Notes under the pieces: model-generated
The model's database searches: none
Told to the model about the DNA's origin: nothing
The model's input: the letters and a program-made list of their open reading frames with translations, nothing else
Shown here: positions 43,450-52,457 of the stretch, piece by piece
How positions within the stretch are numbered: the stretch's first letter is position 1
Layout: every line of letters begins with the position of its first letter
From: Fulvivirga ulvae
GTDB taxonomy: Bacteria; Bacteroidota; Bacteroidia; Cytophagales; Cyclobacteriaceae
Assembly: GCF_021389975.1 (NCBI RefSeq)
Contig: NZ_CP089981.1
Coordinates: 4,799,501-4,863,500 of the forward strand
DNA length: 64,000 bases
Direction: 5' to 3'
Position numbers and translations under genes: made by a program

Positions 43450-44420
43450 AGAGTACACTTTTAATGGACTTTGTTGTCGACAAAAAGAATAACAAAATCA
43501 ATGTAGAACGGGAGTTTGAAGCTCCCCGGGACATGGTATGGTCTGCATGGACAGAAAGTGAGCTGTTGGATCAGTGGTGGGCACCTAAGCCATGGAAAGC
43601 TGAAACCAAATCAATGGATTTTAAAGAAGGTGGCCACTGGCTCTATGCTATGGTGGGGCCGGAAGGTGAAAGGCATTGGGCGCGGGCAGATTATCAAACT
43701 ATCAGGCCTGAAAGTTTTTTCTCAGCAAAGGATGCCTTTTGCGACGAAAACGGGGTAATTGATCAGCAACATCCGAGCATGCTGTGGGAGAACAACTTTA
43801 TGGATAATGGTGAAGTTACAACTGTTAAAGTTGAGATATCTTTTGAAAAGCTTGAAGACCTCGAAGCGATCATTTCCATGGGCTTTAAAGAAGGGTTTAT
43901 CGCAGGCCTTGATAACCTTGACCACTACTTAAGCACACAGTTCAGACTGCGTAAAGAAAATAAAACCAGCAATAAACCCCGTGTGACTACTTATCTGAAC
44001 TTTCCCGGCAACACTGAGGAAGCATTCATGTTTTATAAAGAGGTATTTAACGGCAAGTTTACCGGTAACGGACTACGTAGGTTTGGCGATTTAGAAATGC
44101 CTTCTGACATGCCACCTATGAGCGATGAGAACAAAAAGCTGATTATTCATGCAGAGTTGACCATTATGGGTGGGCATGTATTGATGGCAACTGATTCGCC
44201 CGAGAGCATGGGCTTTAAAATGGAGCATGGCAACAACATGCATATCAATATTGAACCAGGATCAAGGGAAGAGACAGAACGGCTTTTTGAAAAGCTGTCT
44301 GAGGGAGGCGAAGTGTCCATGCCGTTAGCAGATATGTTCTGGGGAGCTTATTTTGCATCCTTCAAAGATAAATATGGTATCAACTGGATGTTACATCATC
44401 AGACTGCAAACAAGGAATAA
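43446..44420 (+). CDS. SRPBCC (AHSA1-like) domain fused to a VOC (PhnB-like) domain
   Basis: This 324-residue protein has an AHSA1-type SRPBCC domain at about 1-170 (PRDMVWSAWTESELLDQWWA, later GFIAGLDNLDHYL). A PhnB-type vicinal-oxygen-chelate domain follows at about 178-318 (TYLNFPGNTEEAFMFYKEVF, GGHVLMATDS, WGAYFASFKDKYGINWML). The two families are usually separate genes next to an ArsR regulator; here they are one chain. SRPBCC binds small hydrophobic ligands. VOC domains often have a metal or stay catalytically silent. It is co-transcribed with the upstream ArsR gene. Confidence 0.85.
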   Translation: MKSTLLMDFVVDKKNNKINVEREFEAPRDMVWSAWTESELLDQWWAPKPWKAETKSMDFKEGGHWLYAMVGPEGERHWARADYQTIRPESFFSAKDAFCDENGVIDQQHPSMLWENNFMDNGEVTTVKVEISFEKLEDLEAIISMGFKEGFIAGLDNLDHYLSTQFRLRKENKTSNKPRVTTYLNFPGNTEEAFMFYKEVFNGKFTGNGLRRFGDLEMPSDMPPMSDENKKLIIHAELTIMGGHVLMATDSPESMGFKMEHGNNMHINIEPGSREETERLFEKLSEGGEVSMPLADMFWGAYFASFKDKYGINWMLHHQTANKE

Positions 44421-44453
44421 GCGGATAGCTGAAATTAATTGTGGTTAAAAGGA

Positions 44454-44487
44454 GTTTTACTGAGCCGGGCCTTGGTAAAACCCTTTA
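44454..44487 (+). terminator. Candidate intrinsic terminator after the fusion gene
   Basis: GTTTTAC and GTAAAAC form a perfect 7-base stem with a 14-base loop, followed by CCTTTATTT. It lies 33 bases after the stop codon at 44420. Confidence 0.6.
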
Positions 44488-44512
44488 TTTACTGCTTTTA
44501 CTAATTGACTGC

Positions 44513-45118
44513 TCAGACATCACTGCTCATAATAACCTTTCCACCCAGGGCTTTGATCTCTTCCTTTGCTTTTGAAAACCCTTCAGGGTCAATGGCTCTG
44601 GTGGCATCCTCTATTACATAAGTACCAAAGCCTTCTTTGAGGGCATCTTTAGCTGTGTAAAAAACACAAAAGTCGGCGGCCAAGCCGCAGATGTATACAT
44701 TTTTGACCTTTCTTTCTCTCAGGTAGCCTGCCAAACCTGTGGATTTCATATGGCCATTGTCATAAAAGCCGCTGTAGCTGTCTATTTCAGTGTCCATGCC
44801 TTTCCTGAATATGGCTTCTACTTTTTTCAGGTTCAGGCCGGCATGAAATTCGGCGCCTTTACTGCCCTGTACGCAGTGGTCGGGCCACAGGATCTGCTCC
44901 AGCCCTTGAAGAGTTGTGGTTTCGAAGGTCTTTTTCCCGGGATGATTGCTGGCAAAGCTTTTGTGTTCCCGAGGGTGCCAGTCTTGTGTGGCTATCACAA
45001 GCTCAAATGATTTTTGAAGCTCGTTAACCACCGGAATGATCTCATTTCCTTGTGGTACTGCCAGGCTACCTCCGGGTGTAAAATCATTTTGAATATCTAC
45101 AATCATTAATGCATCCAT
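44513..45118 (-). CDS. pncA: Nicotinamidase
   Basis: This 201-residue enzyme hydrolyses nicotinamide to nicotinic acid for NAD salvage. It has the isochorismatase-fold markers: VDIQNDFTPGGSL (catalytic Asp near residue 8), the metal-binding Asp-His motif in TQDWHPREHKSF, the catalytic Lys region FRKGMD, and the nucleophile Cys in GLAADFCVFYT. It is downstream of nicotinate phosphoribosyltransferase after a gap of 5 bases, forming a compact pncB-pncA operon: nicotinamide to nicotinate to nicotinate mononucleotide. Confidence 0.95.
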   Translation of the reverse strand: MDALMIVDIQNDFTPGGSLAVPQGNEIIPVVNELQKSFELVIATQDWHPREHKSFASNHPGKKTFETTTLQGLEQILWPDHCVQGSKGAEFHAGLNLKKVEAIFRKGMDTEIDSYSGFYDNGHMKSTGLAGYLRERKVKNVYICGLAADFCVFYTAKDALKEGFGTYVIEDATRAIDPEGFSKAKEEIKALGGKVIMSSDV

Positions 45119-45123
45119 GTGAC

Positions 45124-46533
45124 CTACTTTTTATACTGGTTTCTCAACTCATTTCTTTCCTTCAAAAGTGCTTCACTGATCCCTACTTTGTAAACATGCG
45201 GATAGTAAAAACGCTTGTGCTCTTCAGGAAGCAGGGCGAGCCTTTCCTGGCAATACGAAGCTATGCTTTGCAGGGAAGGGTATGGCGCAACAGGTTGCCC
45301 GTTTTCCATTACTTTATGAAGCAGAGGCTCCTGCTTCATGCCTTGAAGGCTCAGGGATTTATCAGGTTCAGATGGATGATACATTGTGTCAGGAGATTTT
45401 TCATCTGCCTTAAGCACTATATCTGCCCCGAAAAACCGACCATCGCCATTGATTACCCTGTGCACCTGTTTCTTATCAGGCAACGTAAGCTTTTTAAGGT
45501 TTTCAGATAGCTTTATGCGGGGTTTGCCGTTGGAGTAGGAGAGTTTGTACACCCCATCCAGAGCAGCATCAGGTGCGCCGGTTACCAGGCTGGTGCCTAT
45601 GCCAAAGATATCAATAGGCGCACCCTGATCATCAAGACTTTTGATCACCCATTCATCGAGCTGATTGGAGGCAGTGATCTTTACCTCATGAAACCCTGCT
45701 TCATCGAGCATTGTCCTTACTTTTTTGGATAAGTAAGCCAGGTCACCACTGTCCAGTCGCACGGCCAGCAAACTTTGTCCGCGTGCTTTCATTTCTTTGG
45801 CTACTTCTATGGCATTGGGCACTCCTGATTTCAGCGTATCATACGTATCGACCAATAAAATGCAATTGTCTGGTCTGTTAAGGGCGAAATCACGAAAGGC
45901 GGTGAGCTCATCATCATAGCTTTGGATAAAGGAATGTGCCATGGTACCTACTACGGGGATACCGAAATCATGGGCGGCTTTTACATTACTGGTAGAATTG
46001 AAGCCTCCGATATATGCTGCCCTTGTTGCGTGGTAGCCACCGGTTCCCTGAGCCCTTCGAAGTCCAAAATCACTCAGCACCCTGTCGCCTGATACAGACC
46101 TTATCCGGGCAGCCTTGGTGGCTATGAGTGACTGGAAATTAAGGATGTTGAGCAAGAGTGTTTCTACGATCTGAGCTTCTACTATTGAGCCTTCCAGCCG
46201 CAGTACAGGCTCATTGGGAAAAATGACCTCACCTTCTTTGACAGCGTGCAACGTGCCTGTAAACTTAAAATCGACAAGACTGTCGGCAAAGTCAGCATTT
46301 AGGCCGATTTGCTTCAGGTACTCAATGTCTTCCGGGGTAAATCTGATGTCCTGTAGTACATCCAAAAGCGTACCCAGCCCGGAGAAGATGGTATAACCTC
46401 CTTCATATGGATTTTTTCTGTAGAAGTAGTCAAACACCGCCTCCTGGCGGCTCTTCCCCGTCAGGTAATAAACCTGCGCCATAGTGAGCTGATAAAGATC
46501 AGTATAAGTGCCTGTTATGGTAAAGTTTTTCAT
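45124..46533 (-). CDS. pncB: Nicotinate phosphoribosyltransferase
   Basis: This 469-residue enzyme makes nicotinate mononucleotide from nicotinate and PRPP with ATP, step two of the Preiss-Handler route. It shows the family start TDLYQLTMAQVYYLTGKSRQ, then FDYFYRKNPYEGGYTIFSGL, SDFGLRRAQG and GTMAHSFIQSYDDE around the phospho-His, and later GIGTSLVTG. The length fits the bacterial PncB/NAPRT group. It heads the operon with pncA. Confidence 0.95.
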   Translation of the reverse strand: MKNFTITGTYTDLYQLTMAQVYYLTGKSRQEAVFDYFYRKNPYEGGYTIFSGLGTLLDVLQDIRFTPEDIEYLKQIGLNADFADSLVDFKFTGTLHAVKEGEVIFPNEPVLRLEGSIVEAQIVETLLLNILNFQSLIATKAARIRSVSGDRVLSDFGLRRAQGTGGYHATRAAYIGGFNSTSNVKAAHDFGIPVVGTMAHSFIQSYDDELTAFRDFALNRPDNCILLVDTYDTLKSGVPNAIEVAKEMKARGQSLLAVRLDSGDLAYLSKKVRTMLDEAGFHEVKITASNQLDEWVIKSLDDQGAPIDIFGIGTSLVTGAPDAALDGVYKLSYSNGKPRIKLSENLKKLTLPDKKQVHRVINGDGRFFGADIVLKADEKSPDTMYHPSEPDKSLSLQGMKQEPLLHKVMENGQPVAPYPSLQSIASYCQERLALLPEEHKRFYYPHVYKVGISEALLKERNELRNQYKK

Positions 46534-46652
46534 CTTCTGGTTTTCTGGTTACCGGTTACGCATTTTCTGGCCACTGGTCATTGGTTATGCAATAAGCATA
46601 AATTGCAAAACCATAAGCCTGAACAATTAACAGAGAACTGTTAAACTATAAA
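46534..46652. other. Word-like low-complexity intergenic sequence
   Basis: About 119 bases between pncB and the SDR remnant are built from short near-repeats such as TGGTTACCGGTTACG and CTGGTCATTGGTTATG. They resemble the word composition of the 29.4-30.1 kb array. Confidence 0.35.
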
Positions 46653-47345
46653 TTATGAATTGCGAAAGTTAAACACTTTGCCGGCTTTTTTCATTAAGAA
46701 GAAAGAAGGATTCTGATTTAATCCAAGTATTGTGGAGGCAATTACCGATTTTTTTAAGGATATGGATCCGTTATATGCGGCACTGCTGGCCACTGTATTA
46801 TCTTTTCCTGTTACACGGTCTACCATCGGAGTTTTAATTACTCCCGGGCATACGGCGTTGATGCGGATGTTCTGTTTTGCATTTTCAAGAGCTGCTGTTT
46901 TAGTAAGACCAATTACGGCATGCTTGCTGGCGACATAGGCAGGCAGACCGGGAAAACCTACTAAACCGGCAATAGAAGCCACATTAACTATAGAACCTTT
47001 ACCCTGGTTAAGCATAATAGGTATTTGATATTTCATACAGACCCATGCACCCCGAAGATTGATACCTAATACTTTATCCCAGTTTTTTTCGCTGCATTCA
47101 TGAATAAGGGCCGTATCACCTTCTATGCCGGCATTGTTCACGGCAAAATCCAGACTACCAAATCGCTCAATAGTTTTATGAATCATTGCGGCAACATCTC
47201 CTGTATCAGATACATCGCACTTTACAAATATGGACGTTCCGCCTGCCATTTTGATAGCCTCTATTGTTTCTTTGTCCTCCATCCAATCAGCAACTACAAC
47301 CCTCGCTCCGCGTTGGGCAAATGGATAAAGAGTGATTTTTATCAT
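46653..47345 (-). pseudogene. Remnant of a short-chain dehydrogenase gene
   Basis: The 230-codon frame keeps the middle of an SDR: CDVSDTGDVAAMI, VNNAGIEGD, IVNVASIAGLVGFPG and YVASKHAVIGLTK with Tyr and Lys. It begins only at FAQRGARVVVADW, so the Rossmann motif TGxxxGxG that precedes this point in intact SDRs is missing. After KTPMVDRVTGKDN the sequence turns into unrelated residues, so the C-terminal cofactor-binding and dimer segments are also lost. Decay at both ends suggests an inactivated gene. A frameless protein of this kind should not bind NAD(P). Confidence 0.75.
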
Positions 47346-48147
47346 GTTACTTTATTCTGAATACCAGTTGGTTATGCATGATAAATGTCTTGCCTGTTCA
47401 TGATTGCCGTCACGGAAAAAGGCATGGTTTTGTAATAATTTTAAGCTATAAACATAGTCAAAGTCTTGCGGATCGAGGTAAACAGGATAGTAGACATAAG
47501 TGCTGCAACAGGCATGAAACTATTCCGTCCGATGATTGGAGTTAAAGCAATCGCTTGATCGAAGGTTTTGGTTATGCAGGTAACATAGAATAACTGCTCC
47601 AAAAGGCACTAAACTATGTTATCCGGAAGGCGGATTTAGGTTCCGCCTTCTTTATTGTGCGCGCCAAAGTTCGGTACCTGCAGGTGAACGGATCAGAATG
47701 AAGCTTTTCACCGGAATTAATAACCGAGCCTGTTTTATCCTCGTTTGCCAAACTACTTTTATTGATAGCTATTCACAGCTGTCAGGTCAAACAGCCCGGA
47801 AATTCCGCTTTGATCCCGTTTTCGTAACTTCTTTGACAACCGAAATACCAATGTATCAATGCTTATATCCAAAACCTCTGGCTCAAAATCTCTGCTTTCC
47901 GATCAAAGGGTTAATTTTTTTTAGTTAGATACAATTCGCCGAAAATCACTAAACATTTACAGGCTTTTACGGGTTGAGGGAGAAAGGCAATCTCTTTTAA
48001 GGGACTGGTTTTATGGGCGTAAAATACTTTATCCGGTTGCCGGTTATGTCTTAGCACTAACAGGGCAAAGAGAATAAACAATTGTGAGGCCGGTTTGCAT
48101 ATTGTTTACTGCGATTAATTGGTCGATAATATTAATTCACAATCATA
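47346..48147. other. 802-bp gene-free region with two inverted repeats
   Basis: No gene is supported. Two inverted repeats lie close together near the middle: TAACATAG/CTATGTTA at 47581-47621 and the strong terminator at 47626-47656. Sequence to the right (47690-47930) has an open frame of 76 codons with no protein features. The left half could be the remains of a gene related to the SDR fragment. Confidence 0.4.
47626..47656 (+). terminator. Strong orphan intrinsic terminator
   Basis: GAAGGCGGA and TCCGCCTTC form a perfect 9-base stem with a 7-base loop, followed by TTTATT. No plus-strand gene is seen within 3 kb to the left, so it ends an unknown transcript or a lost gene. Confidence 0.75.
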
Positions 48148-48399
48148 ATGAAAGGTATAAATAAGAAATATGATAAGCTTCCCTATAAAATCTCTGCTTA
48201 TATCAACAAACACTTTAAAGAAGACTTTCTGTTTGATGTAAAGGAAGTAAGAAAGGAGAAACACAAGGTAGTTTATACAATAGAAGTAGCTAAAGATGGC
48301 TATATCCATATGCTTCAATTCAATGAAGAAGGCCGGGTACTGAACCAGGAGACTGAACAGGCATTTCCTGCGGATGATCATGATGGCCGTTTATCTTGA
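48148..48399 (+). CDS. PepSY-like (DUF2874) small protein
   Basis: This 83-residue protein resembles one PepSY-like repeat of DUF2874: LPYKISAYINKHFKED, then VKEVRKEKHKVVYTIEVAKDG, and IHMLQFNEEGRVL. Related domains are usually exported and bind or inhibit other proteins, but no signal peptide is visible here. The start ATG at 48148 is preceded by a spacer without a Shine-Dalgarno site, as usual for the phylum. Function unknown. Confidence 0.6.
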   Translation: MKGINKKYDKLPYKISAYINKHFKEDFLFDVKEVRKEKHKVVYTIEVAKDGYIHMLQFNEEGRVLNQETEQAFPADDHDGRLS

Positions 48400-48647
48400 A
48401 AATTGCCGGGGAACTTACGGGGATGGTATTTCCAGGGATGCTTCTCTGCTCATTACGTCATTTGTCCGGATAGTACAAGTTTTGGCAAGGGAAACTCAAA
48501 TAACCTGAGCTTAGAGGCCAGTTCACGTTCCTCCTGAAGAGATCTTTTAAGCGTCATCAGATGATAGTTCAGGGATTTCGAGCATTTTACTGCCTTTTCA
48601 AGAAGATTAATAATATAAAATGATCAAGGCATAGTTTATAGTGACAA
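48400..48647. other. Intergenic region with a coding-like minus-strand fragment
   Basis: On the minus strand about 48463-48620 reads as an uninterrupted helical-looking peptide (LLEKAVKCSKSLNYHLMTLK.., then LPKLVLSGQMT and a stop) without a start codon. It may be the tail of a decayed gene or belong with the DUF892-like gene on the same strand. Confidence 0.35.
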
Positions 48648-48938
48648 TCATTTGATCCGTAGCTTCCTGGTTGTTATACTTTTTAAGTATACTCTGGTGG
48701 GCAGAAACCAGGTATTATTGCCACCCGAAGGCTCCTCTATTAAGCGTACCAAAAGCATTTCAAACCTCATTTGCTGTTTGTTTTTCTCTTTAACTTGCAG
48801 GGTTAACAGCTTTTTCAGGTTAGAGGCTGTAATGTCATCTATCAGCTTAGATAAGGTTTCACCGAGTTTCCTTTCCGCATTATATGCCAGGTGTAAATAG
48901 TAAGGCAGCAATTCTCTTGCGTTGGTTTTATCATCCAT
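48648..48938 (-). CDS. Short helical protein, DUF892/YciE-like fragment
   Basis: This 96-residue protein has helices that resemble the start of the ferritin-like DUF892 (YciE) family: LPYYLHLAYNAERKLGETLSKLIDD, then ASNLKKLLTLQVKEKNKQQMRFEMLLVRL. Full-length members have about 160-170 residues with further helices, so this one is short and may be a truncated gene. A helical frame fragment lies just downstream on the same strand (48463-48620). The last 25 residues look unrelated. Confidence 0.45.
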   Translation of the reverse strand: MDDKTNARELLPYYLHLAYNAERKLGETLSKLIDDITASNLKKLLTLQVKEKNKQQMRFEMLLVRLIEEPSGGNNTWFLPTRVYLKSITTRKLRIK

Positions 48939-49039
48939 TACTTCATTTTAAAAAATGTAAAAGTAATGACAGGTCAACCCGTAAACTTTAAAAACGATTT
49001 GTACATATGGCAAATAAGTGACTTTTGACAGCTCCGGAT

Positions 49040-49588
49040 CTACCAGTTAATGATGTAAGTACAACTATCAGCACCTTTGAGACGGGTTTCTGTTGAATTG
49101 TCCAGTGATACGCTATACTTTGTTGAGTCTCTGGGTTTAAAGCGGACCAGCATGGTGGTGATAATACCACGATCGAAATCGCTGGGATAGGGGTTGTCAC
49201 AAAGAATTACCGCCCGTCTTCTCTCCGCGTCAAATTCTGTTACTTTATAACTGCCAATTTCTCCTTCGGTATGATTCATATGATAGGCCACGTCTATTGC
49301 TCTTAGGGCCTTTTCCAGAGAATCTATCTCCGGAGGGAATTTGGCATTAGCCGGGATGGCTTTCCCAATAATATAAAGCGTGTTTTCACCAATGCTATTG
49401 TAAATCTCTTTAAAAGCATCCAGCCATTTTTGCTGATCATACCACTCCTCCGGGTCTATATTGGCCAACCCGTGTTTTTTAAGGATGTTGAGCCTTGTTT
49501 CCTGGCCAAATTCCATTGCATTCACTACAGACATGATGGTTTGGCCGTTTACCTTGACGTTTGGGTCATATGAAACAAATTGTGCCAT
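49040..49588 (-). CDS. Protein of unknown function
   Basis: From ATG 49588 this is a 182-residue soluble protein; an upstream ATG at 49615 adds 9 residues and cannot be excluded. It begins MAQFVSYDPNVKVNGQTIMS, has the patterned middle DPEEWYDQQKWLDAFKEIYN, and ends with a strand-rich part (VILCDNPYPSDFDRGIITTM, then CTYIINW). The Cys in CDNPYPSDFD and the final CTYIINW stand out, and such patterns occur in ligand-binding domains. I cannot name the family. It is divergent from the globin gene, and the two might share regulation. Confidence 0.6.
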   Translation of the reverse strand: MAQFVSYDPNVKVNGQTIMSVVNAMEFGQETRLNILKKHGLANIDPEEWYDQQKWLDAFKEIYNSIGENTLYIIGKAIPANAKFPPEIDSLEKALRAIDVAYHMNHTEGEIGSYKVTEFDAERRRAVILCDNPYPSDFDRGIITTMLVRFKPRDSTKYSVSLDNSTETRLKGADSCTYIINW

Positions 49589-49909
49589 GATAATGGAGTT
49601 TAAGGTGGATAACATTGGAGGAATAAAATACGAAAATATTCTCAGAATACATACCTGACTTATTATTGAGAATGCTGGAGTGTATCGTTTTCAGTTTAGG
49701 GAGGCAGATGCGGATTTGTTAACACTTCCTGCGGGAACTGTTTATCTGCGAGCATGTTACGATGTGCTATATAAAATCATGAAAAGAATACCTGATTTTG
49801 GTCAGCTTTTGTACTGCTCCTTGTCATGATGTATTGGGTTGCGGTATAATATCATTGCGCTTCTCAGGAAAATGAACTGAATCAACTAAATATTATTAAC
49901 CAATTAGAA

Positions 49910-50329
49910 ATGATGGAAAACTCAGCAACAACTGATAAAATTACTCTTGTGCAAAACAGTTATGGAAGGTGCCTGAATAACGGTGATATGCTTGATACTT
50001 TTTATCAAAAATTCTTATCCAGCAATGTAGAAGTCGCGGAAAGGTTCAGAAAGACGGATTTTGAACAGCAACATAAATTACTCCGGCATGGTATTAATTT
50101 GATGATCATGTATGCTGCGGGTAACATTGCCGGGCTGGCAGGTTTGAAGAGAATTAAGGAAAGCCATAGCCGGGTGAAATTGAATATTGAACCACGGTTT
50201 TATATTTTGTGGAAGGGAGCACTTTTAAGTGCAATTATTCACCACGATAAGAAGTTTGACCGGGAGACACGCGAAGCCTGGAATGAGGTGCTGGATAAAG
50301 GTATTGAATTCGTAACCTCAGGGTATTAA
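49910..50329 (+). CDS. Single-domain globin
   Basis: This 139-residue protein has the globin pattern: helix A/B with YGRCLNNGDMLDTFYQKFL, then AERFRKTDFEQQHKLLRHGIN with the Gln-His of the distal E helix region. The F helix contains ESHSRVKLNIEPRFYILW, whose His is the likely proximal haem ligand. The end helix is WNEVLDKGIEFV. It binds haem and perhaps oxygen or NO. ATG 49910 is immediately followed by a second ATG (49913); either could start it. No reductase domain follows. Confidence 0.82.
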   Translation: MMENSATTDKITLVQNSYGRCLNNGDMLDTFYQKFLSSNVEVAERFRKTDFEQQHKLLRHGINLMIMYAAGNIAGLAGLKRIKESHSRVKLNIEPRFYILWKGALLSAIIHHDKKFDRETREAWNEVLDKGIEFVTSGY

Positions 50330-50385
50330 CGCTTGCCGTATGCTATAATAACGGAGCTGTATCACTTTTGTGGTGCAGCCCCTGT

Positions 50386-50745
50386 TTATTTTGAAGGAAG
50401 TGGTAAGCCTTGTTGCCGCAAAAAGGACAGCTTGTCCCAATAACCTCTCTGAAATTTGATTTTGCCCGCAATAACATGGAAAAAGCCGCAACCTCTTAAG
50501 CCCAGCGGGTCTTTCCATTCCAGAATGGCCCATTCACCATCTTCGAATAAATTTTCTACAATGCAGTGCATATCAGCCCGGGCAAATTCGCTTTCAAACA
50601 TGGCTTGTATAGCCTTTTTGCCACATACAGGCTCTTCAGTAACCTGATGATTCACAGCATCGGTGTGGTATAGCCCGGCGAGTTTTATGGCATCACCTTG
50701 ATTAAAAAGCTGAACCCAGTATGTGACAAGCTTCTTTGGAGACAT
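50386..50745 (-). CDS. NTF2-like / SnoaL-fold protein
   Basis: This 119-residue protein fits the SnoaL-like fold: WVQLFNQGDAIKLAGLYHTDAVNHQV, GKKAIQAMFESEFARADM, and strands with GEWAILEWKDPLGLRGCGFF then GKIKFQRGYWDKLSF. It is probably a small ligand-binding or isomerase-like protein. It is convergent with the globin gene and lies 48 bases before the start of the hydroxylase gene on the same strand. Confidence 0.78.
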   Translation of the reverse strand: MSPKKLVTYWVQLFNQGDAIKLAGLYHTDAVNHQVTEEPVCGKKAIQAMFESEFARADMHCIVENLFEDGEWAILEWKDPLGLRGCGFFHVIAGKIKFQRGYWDKLSFLRQQGLPLPSK

Positions 50746-50793
50746 AAGAATGAATACTTTAACCTATTCCTACGCAATAGCAGCGGTCATTGT

Positions 50794-51744
50794 TTAAGCC
50801 TGCGTATTTTTTATGTGGAGCTTATCCTTTTTAGGAGCGGTTGCCGCGGTTAGTACCGCATTACCTGTTGGCAGTTTACGTTTGCCAAACCCATGCAGGT
50901 TCTGCCTGACAAAGCCTTTCGGAAATTGTTCTATTCCCGGAAATCCAAGCCTGATGTCTTTTCCATCATAGGGGATATAATCCGTTTTGAAAAGGTAGTC
51001 CCATATGCTGAGTGTGAGGCCGAAATTTACCCCCATGGCTTTATCTTTGGGCAGATCGTAAGCATGGTGCCAGATATGCATTTGAGGGTTGTTGAAAATA
51101 TACTTCAATGGTCCAAGGTTCAGCTTAAAGTTGGAATGATTGAAATGGCCTATGGCAAGGGTGAAAATATGGATAATGAAAAAATCCCGCAGCCCGATAC
51201 CGATCAATGCCAGAGGAATATACTCTATGGTGCGATAAACGATGTTTTCCATCCAGTGAAAACGCAGGTGGGCAGCAAAACCCATCTGCTCCACAGAATG
51301 GTGTACTTTATGGAACTCCCACAATGCCGGTACTTTATGAAGCAGCCTGTGGACCCACCACTGAACAAAATCCCGAACCACAAACCCTATGAGCAGATGC
51401 GTCCACACCGGCCAGCTCATCACTTCAAATGCCAGCAGGTTGGTGATACCAATGGAGGCCAGCATGTCATTAAAAAACTGTACTACCACATTGGAGGCAG
51501 CATTGTAAATGATCAGTGAGAACAGAAAGAAATTAAAGAACATATAGAACACATCCAGCCAGAAATCCTTGCGGAATGGTGGCTGGTCTTTGCGCCACGG
51601 CCTGAACCACTCAACACCAAAAAAGAACAAGGAAACCCCAATAAGCCAGTAAAAATAGTTATGCCATGAAGGCGAGGTGATCTCCTGCCAGAGGTAGTTG
51701 GCATATCCCGTGTAAGAGTCAGCAATGAGTTGTAAATAGTTCAT
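50794..51744 (-). CDS. Fatty acid hydroxylase / sterol desaturase family membrane enzyme
   Basis: This 316-residue di-iron enzyme has several membrane helices and the His boxes of the family: HRLLHKVPALWEFHKVHHS (HxxxH and HxxHH), and a third with NPQMHIWHHAYDLP. It hydroxylates or desaturates lipids, carotenoids or sterol-like substrates at the membrane using oxygen. The substrate is unknown. It follows the rhodanese lipoprotein gene on the same strand with 7 bases between them. Confidence 0.9.
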   Translation of the reverse strand: MNYLQLIADSYTGYANYLWQEITSPSWHNYFYWLIGVSLFFFGVEWFRPWRKDQPPFRKDFWLDVFYMFFNFFLFSLIIYNAASNVVVQFFNDMLASIGITNLLAFEVMSWPVWTHLLIGFVVRDFVQWWVHRLLHKVPALWEFHKVHHSVEQMGFAAHLRFHWMENIVYRTIEYIPLALIGIGLRDFFIIHIFTLAIGHFNHSNFKLNLGPLKYIFNNPQMHIWHHAYDLPKDKAMGVNFGLTLSIWDYLFKTDYIPYDGKDIRLGFPGIEQFPKGFVRQNLHGFGKRKLPTGNAVLTAATAPKKDKLHIKNTQA

Positions 51745-51751
51745 GTTCTTA

Positions 51752-52204
51752 TTAGTCCTGCTTTATGCTTTTTCCACTTTTTTCCCAGTTCGCAATACCA
51801 CCTTCCAGATCAATAACGTGGGTGAAGCCCTTGTCTTTGAGAATATAAGATGCCGCCGAGCTTCTGCCACCTGCTGCGCAGTAAACAAACACGGGTTTAT
51901 CTTTTTTTAGTTCACCAACCTTGGTGTTGAATGAAGGTGAATTATAATCCATGTTAACAGCACCTTTCAAATGACCACTGTTATATTCCCTGGCCGTTCT
52001 TACGTCAACAAGTTGGGCATCAGGATATTTGAGTAGCAAAGTTTCAAATTTTTCACTATTCACCCGTTCCATTTTGCCGGCCTGCTGCATGGATATTACC
52101 TCTTCTTTGGCCTCTTCTGAATTTTGCCCGCAGCCTGCCAGAGAAAGGCTGGTGGTGATCATGATCAGGGATATCGTTTTTATCATAAGGTTTTTATTGA
52201 TCAT
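51752..52204 (-). CDS. Rhodanese-domain lipoprotein
   Basis: This 150-residue protein has a lipoprotein signal ending LSLAGC (Cys 25) and a single rhodanese domain: FETLLKYPDAQLVDVRTARE, GHLKGAVNMDY, and the active-site loop VYCAAGGRSS with the catalytic Cys. It probably transfers sulfur or acts on thiols in the periplasm. A perfect 7-N4-7 palindrome ATGTAAC-CAAT-GTTACAT lies 32 bases before the start codon. It is co-transcribed with the hydroxylase gene. Confidence 0.9.
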   Translation of the reverse strand: MINKNLMIKTISLIMITTSLSLAGCGQNSEEAKEEVISMQQAGKMERVNSEKFETLLLKYPDAQLVDVRTAREYNSGHLKGAVNMDYNSPSFNTKVGELKKDKPVFVYCAAGGRSSAASYILKDKGFTHVIDLEGGIANWEKSGKSIKQD

Positions 52205-52235
52205 TATGCAAAATTACAATATTGTACGCCTTGAA

Positions 52236-52253
52236 ATGTAACCAATGTTACAT
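52236..52253. promoter_or_regulatory. Perfect palindrome ATGTAAC-CAAT-GTTACAT
   Basis: A 7-N4-7 inverted repeat just upstream of the rhodanese-hydroxylase operon. The N4 spacing is of Crp/Fnr type, but the half-site (GTAAC) differs from the TGAC sites near 16-28 kb, so another Crp-type regulator would read it. Confidence 0.6.
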
Positions 52254-52457
52254 AAGCGGCCTTATAATTCCTTAATTCCATTTCAACAAGTCTTCAGGCC
52301 GGTTGGCCTGGTTTGCTTCTGCCTGTTCGGGTCACAGGTTTATTAGCTGTAGTGATTATGGTGAGGATATGGAATCCCTGGAGGAAGAAAACTTAAAGTG
52401 GGAAAAAAAGTGGTGATCCAGGCAGTTTAGCCCATTTAACAAATCCCCACCGCTCGC

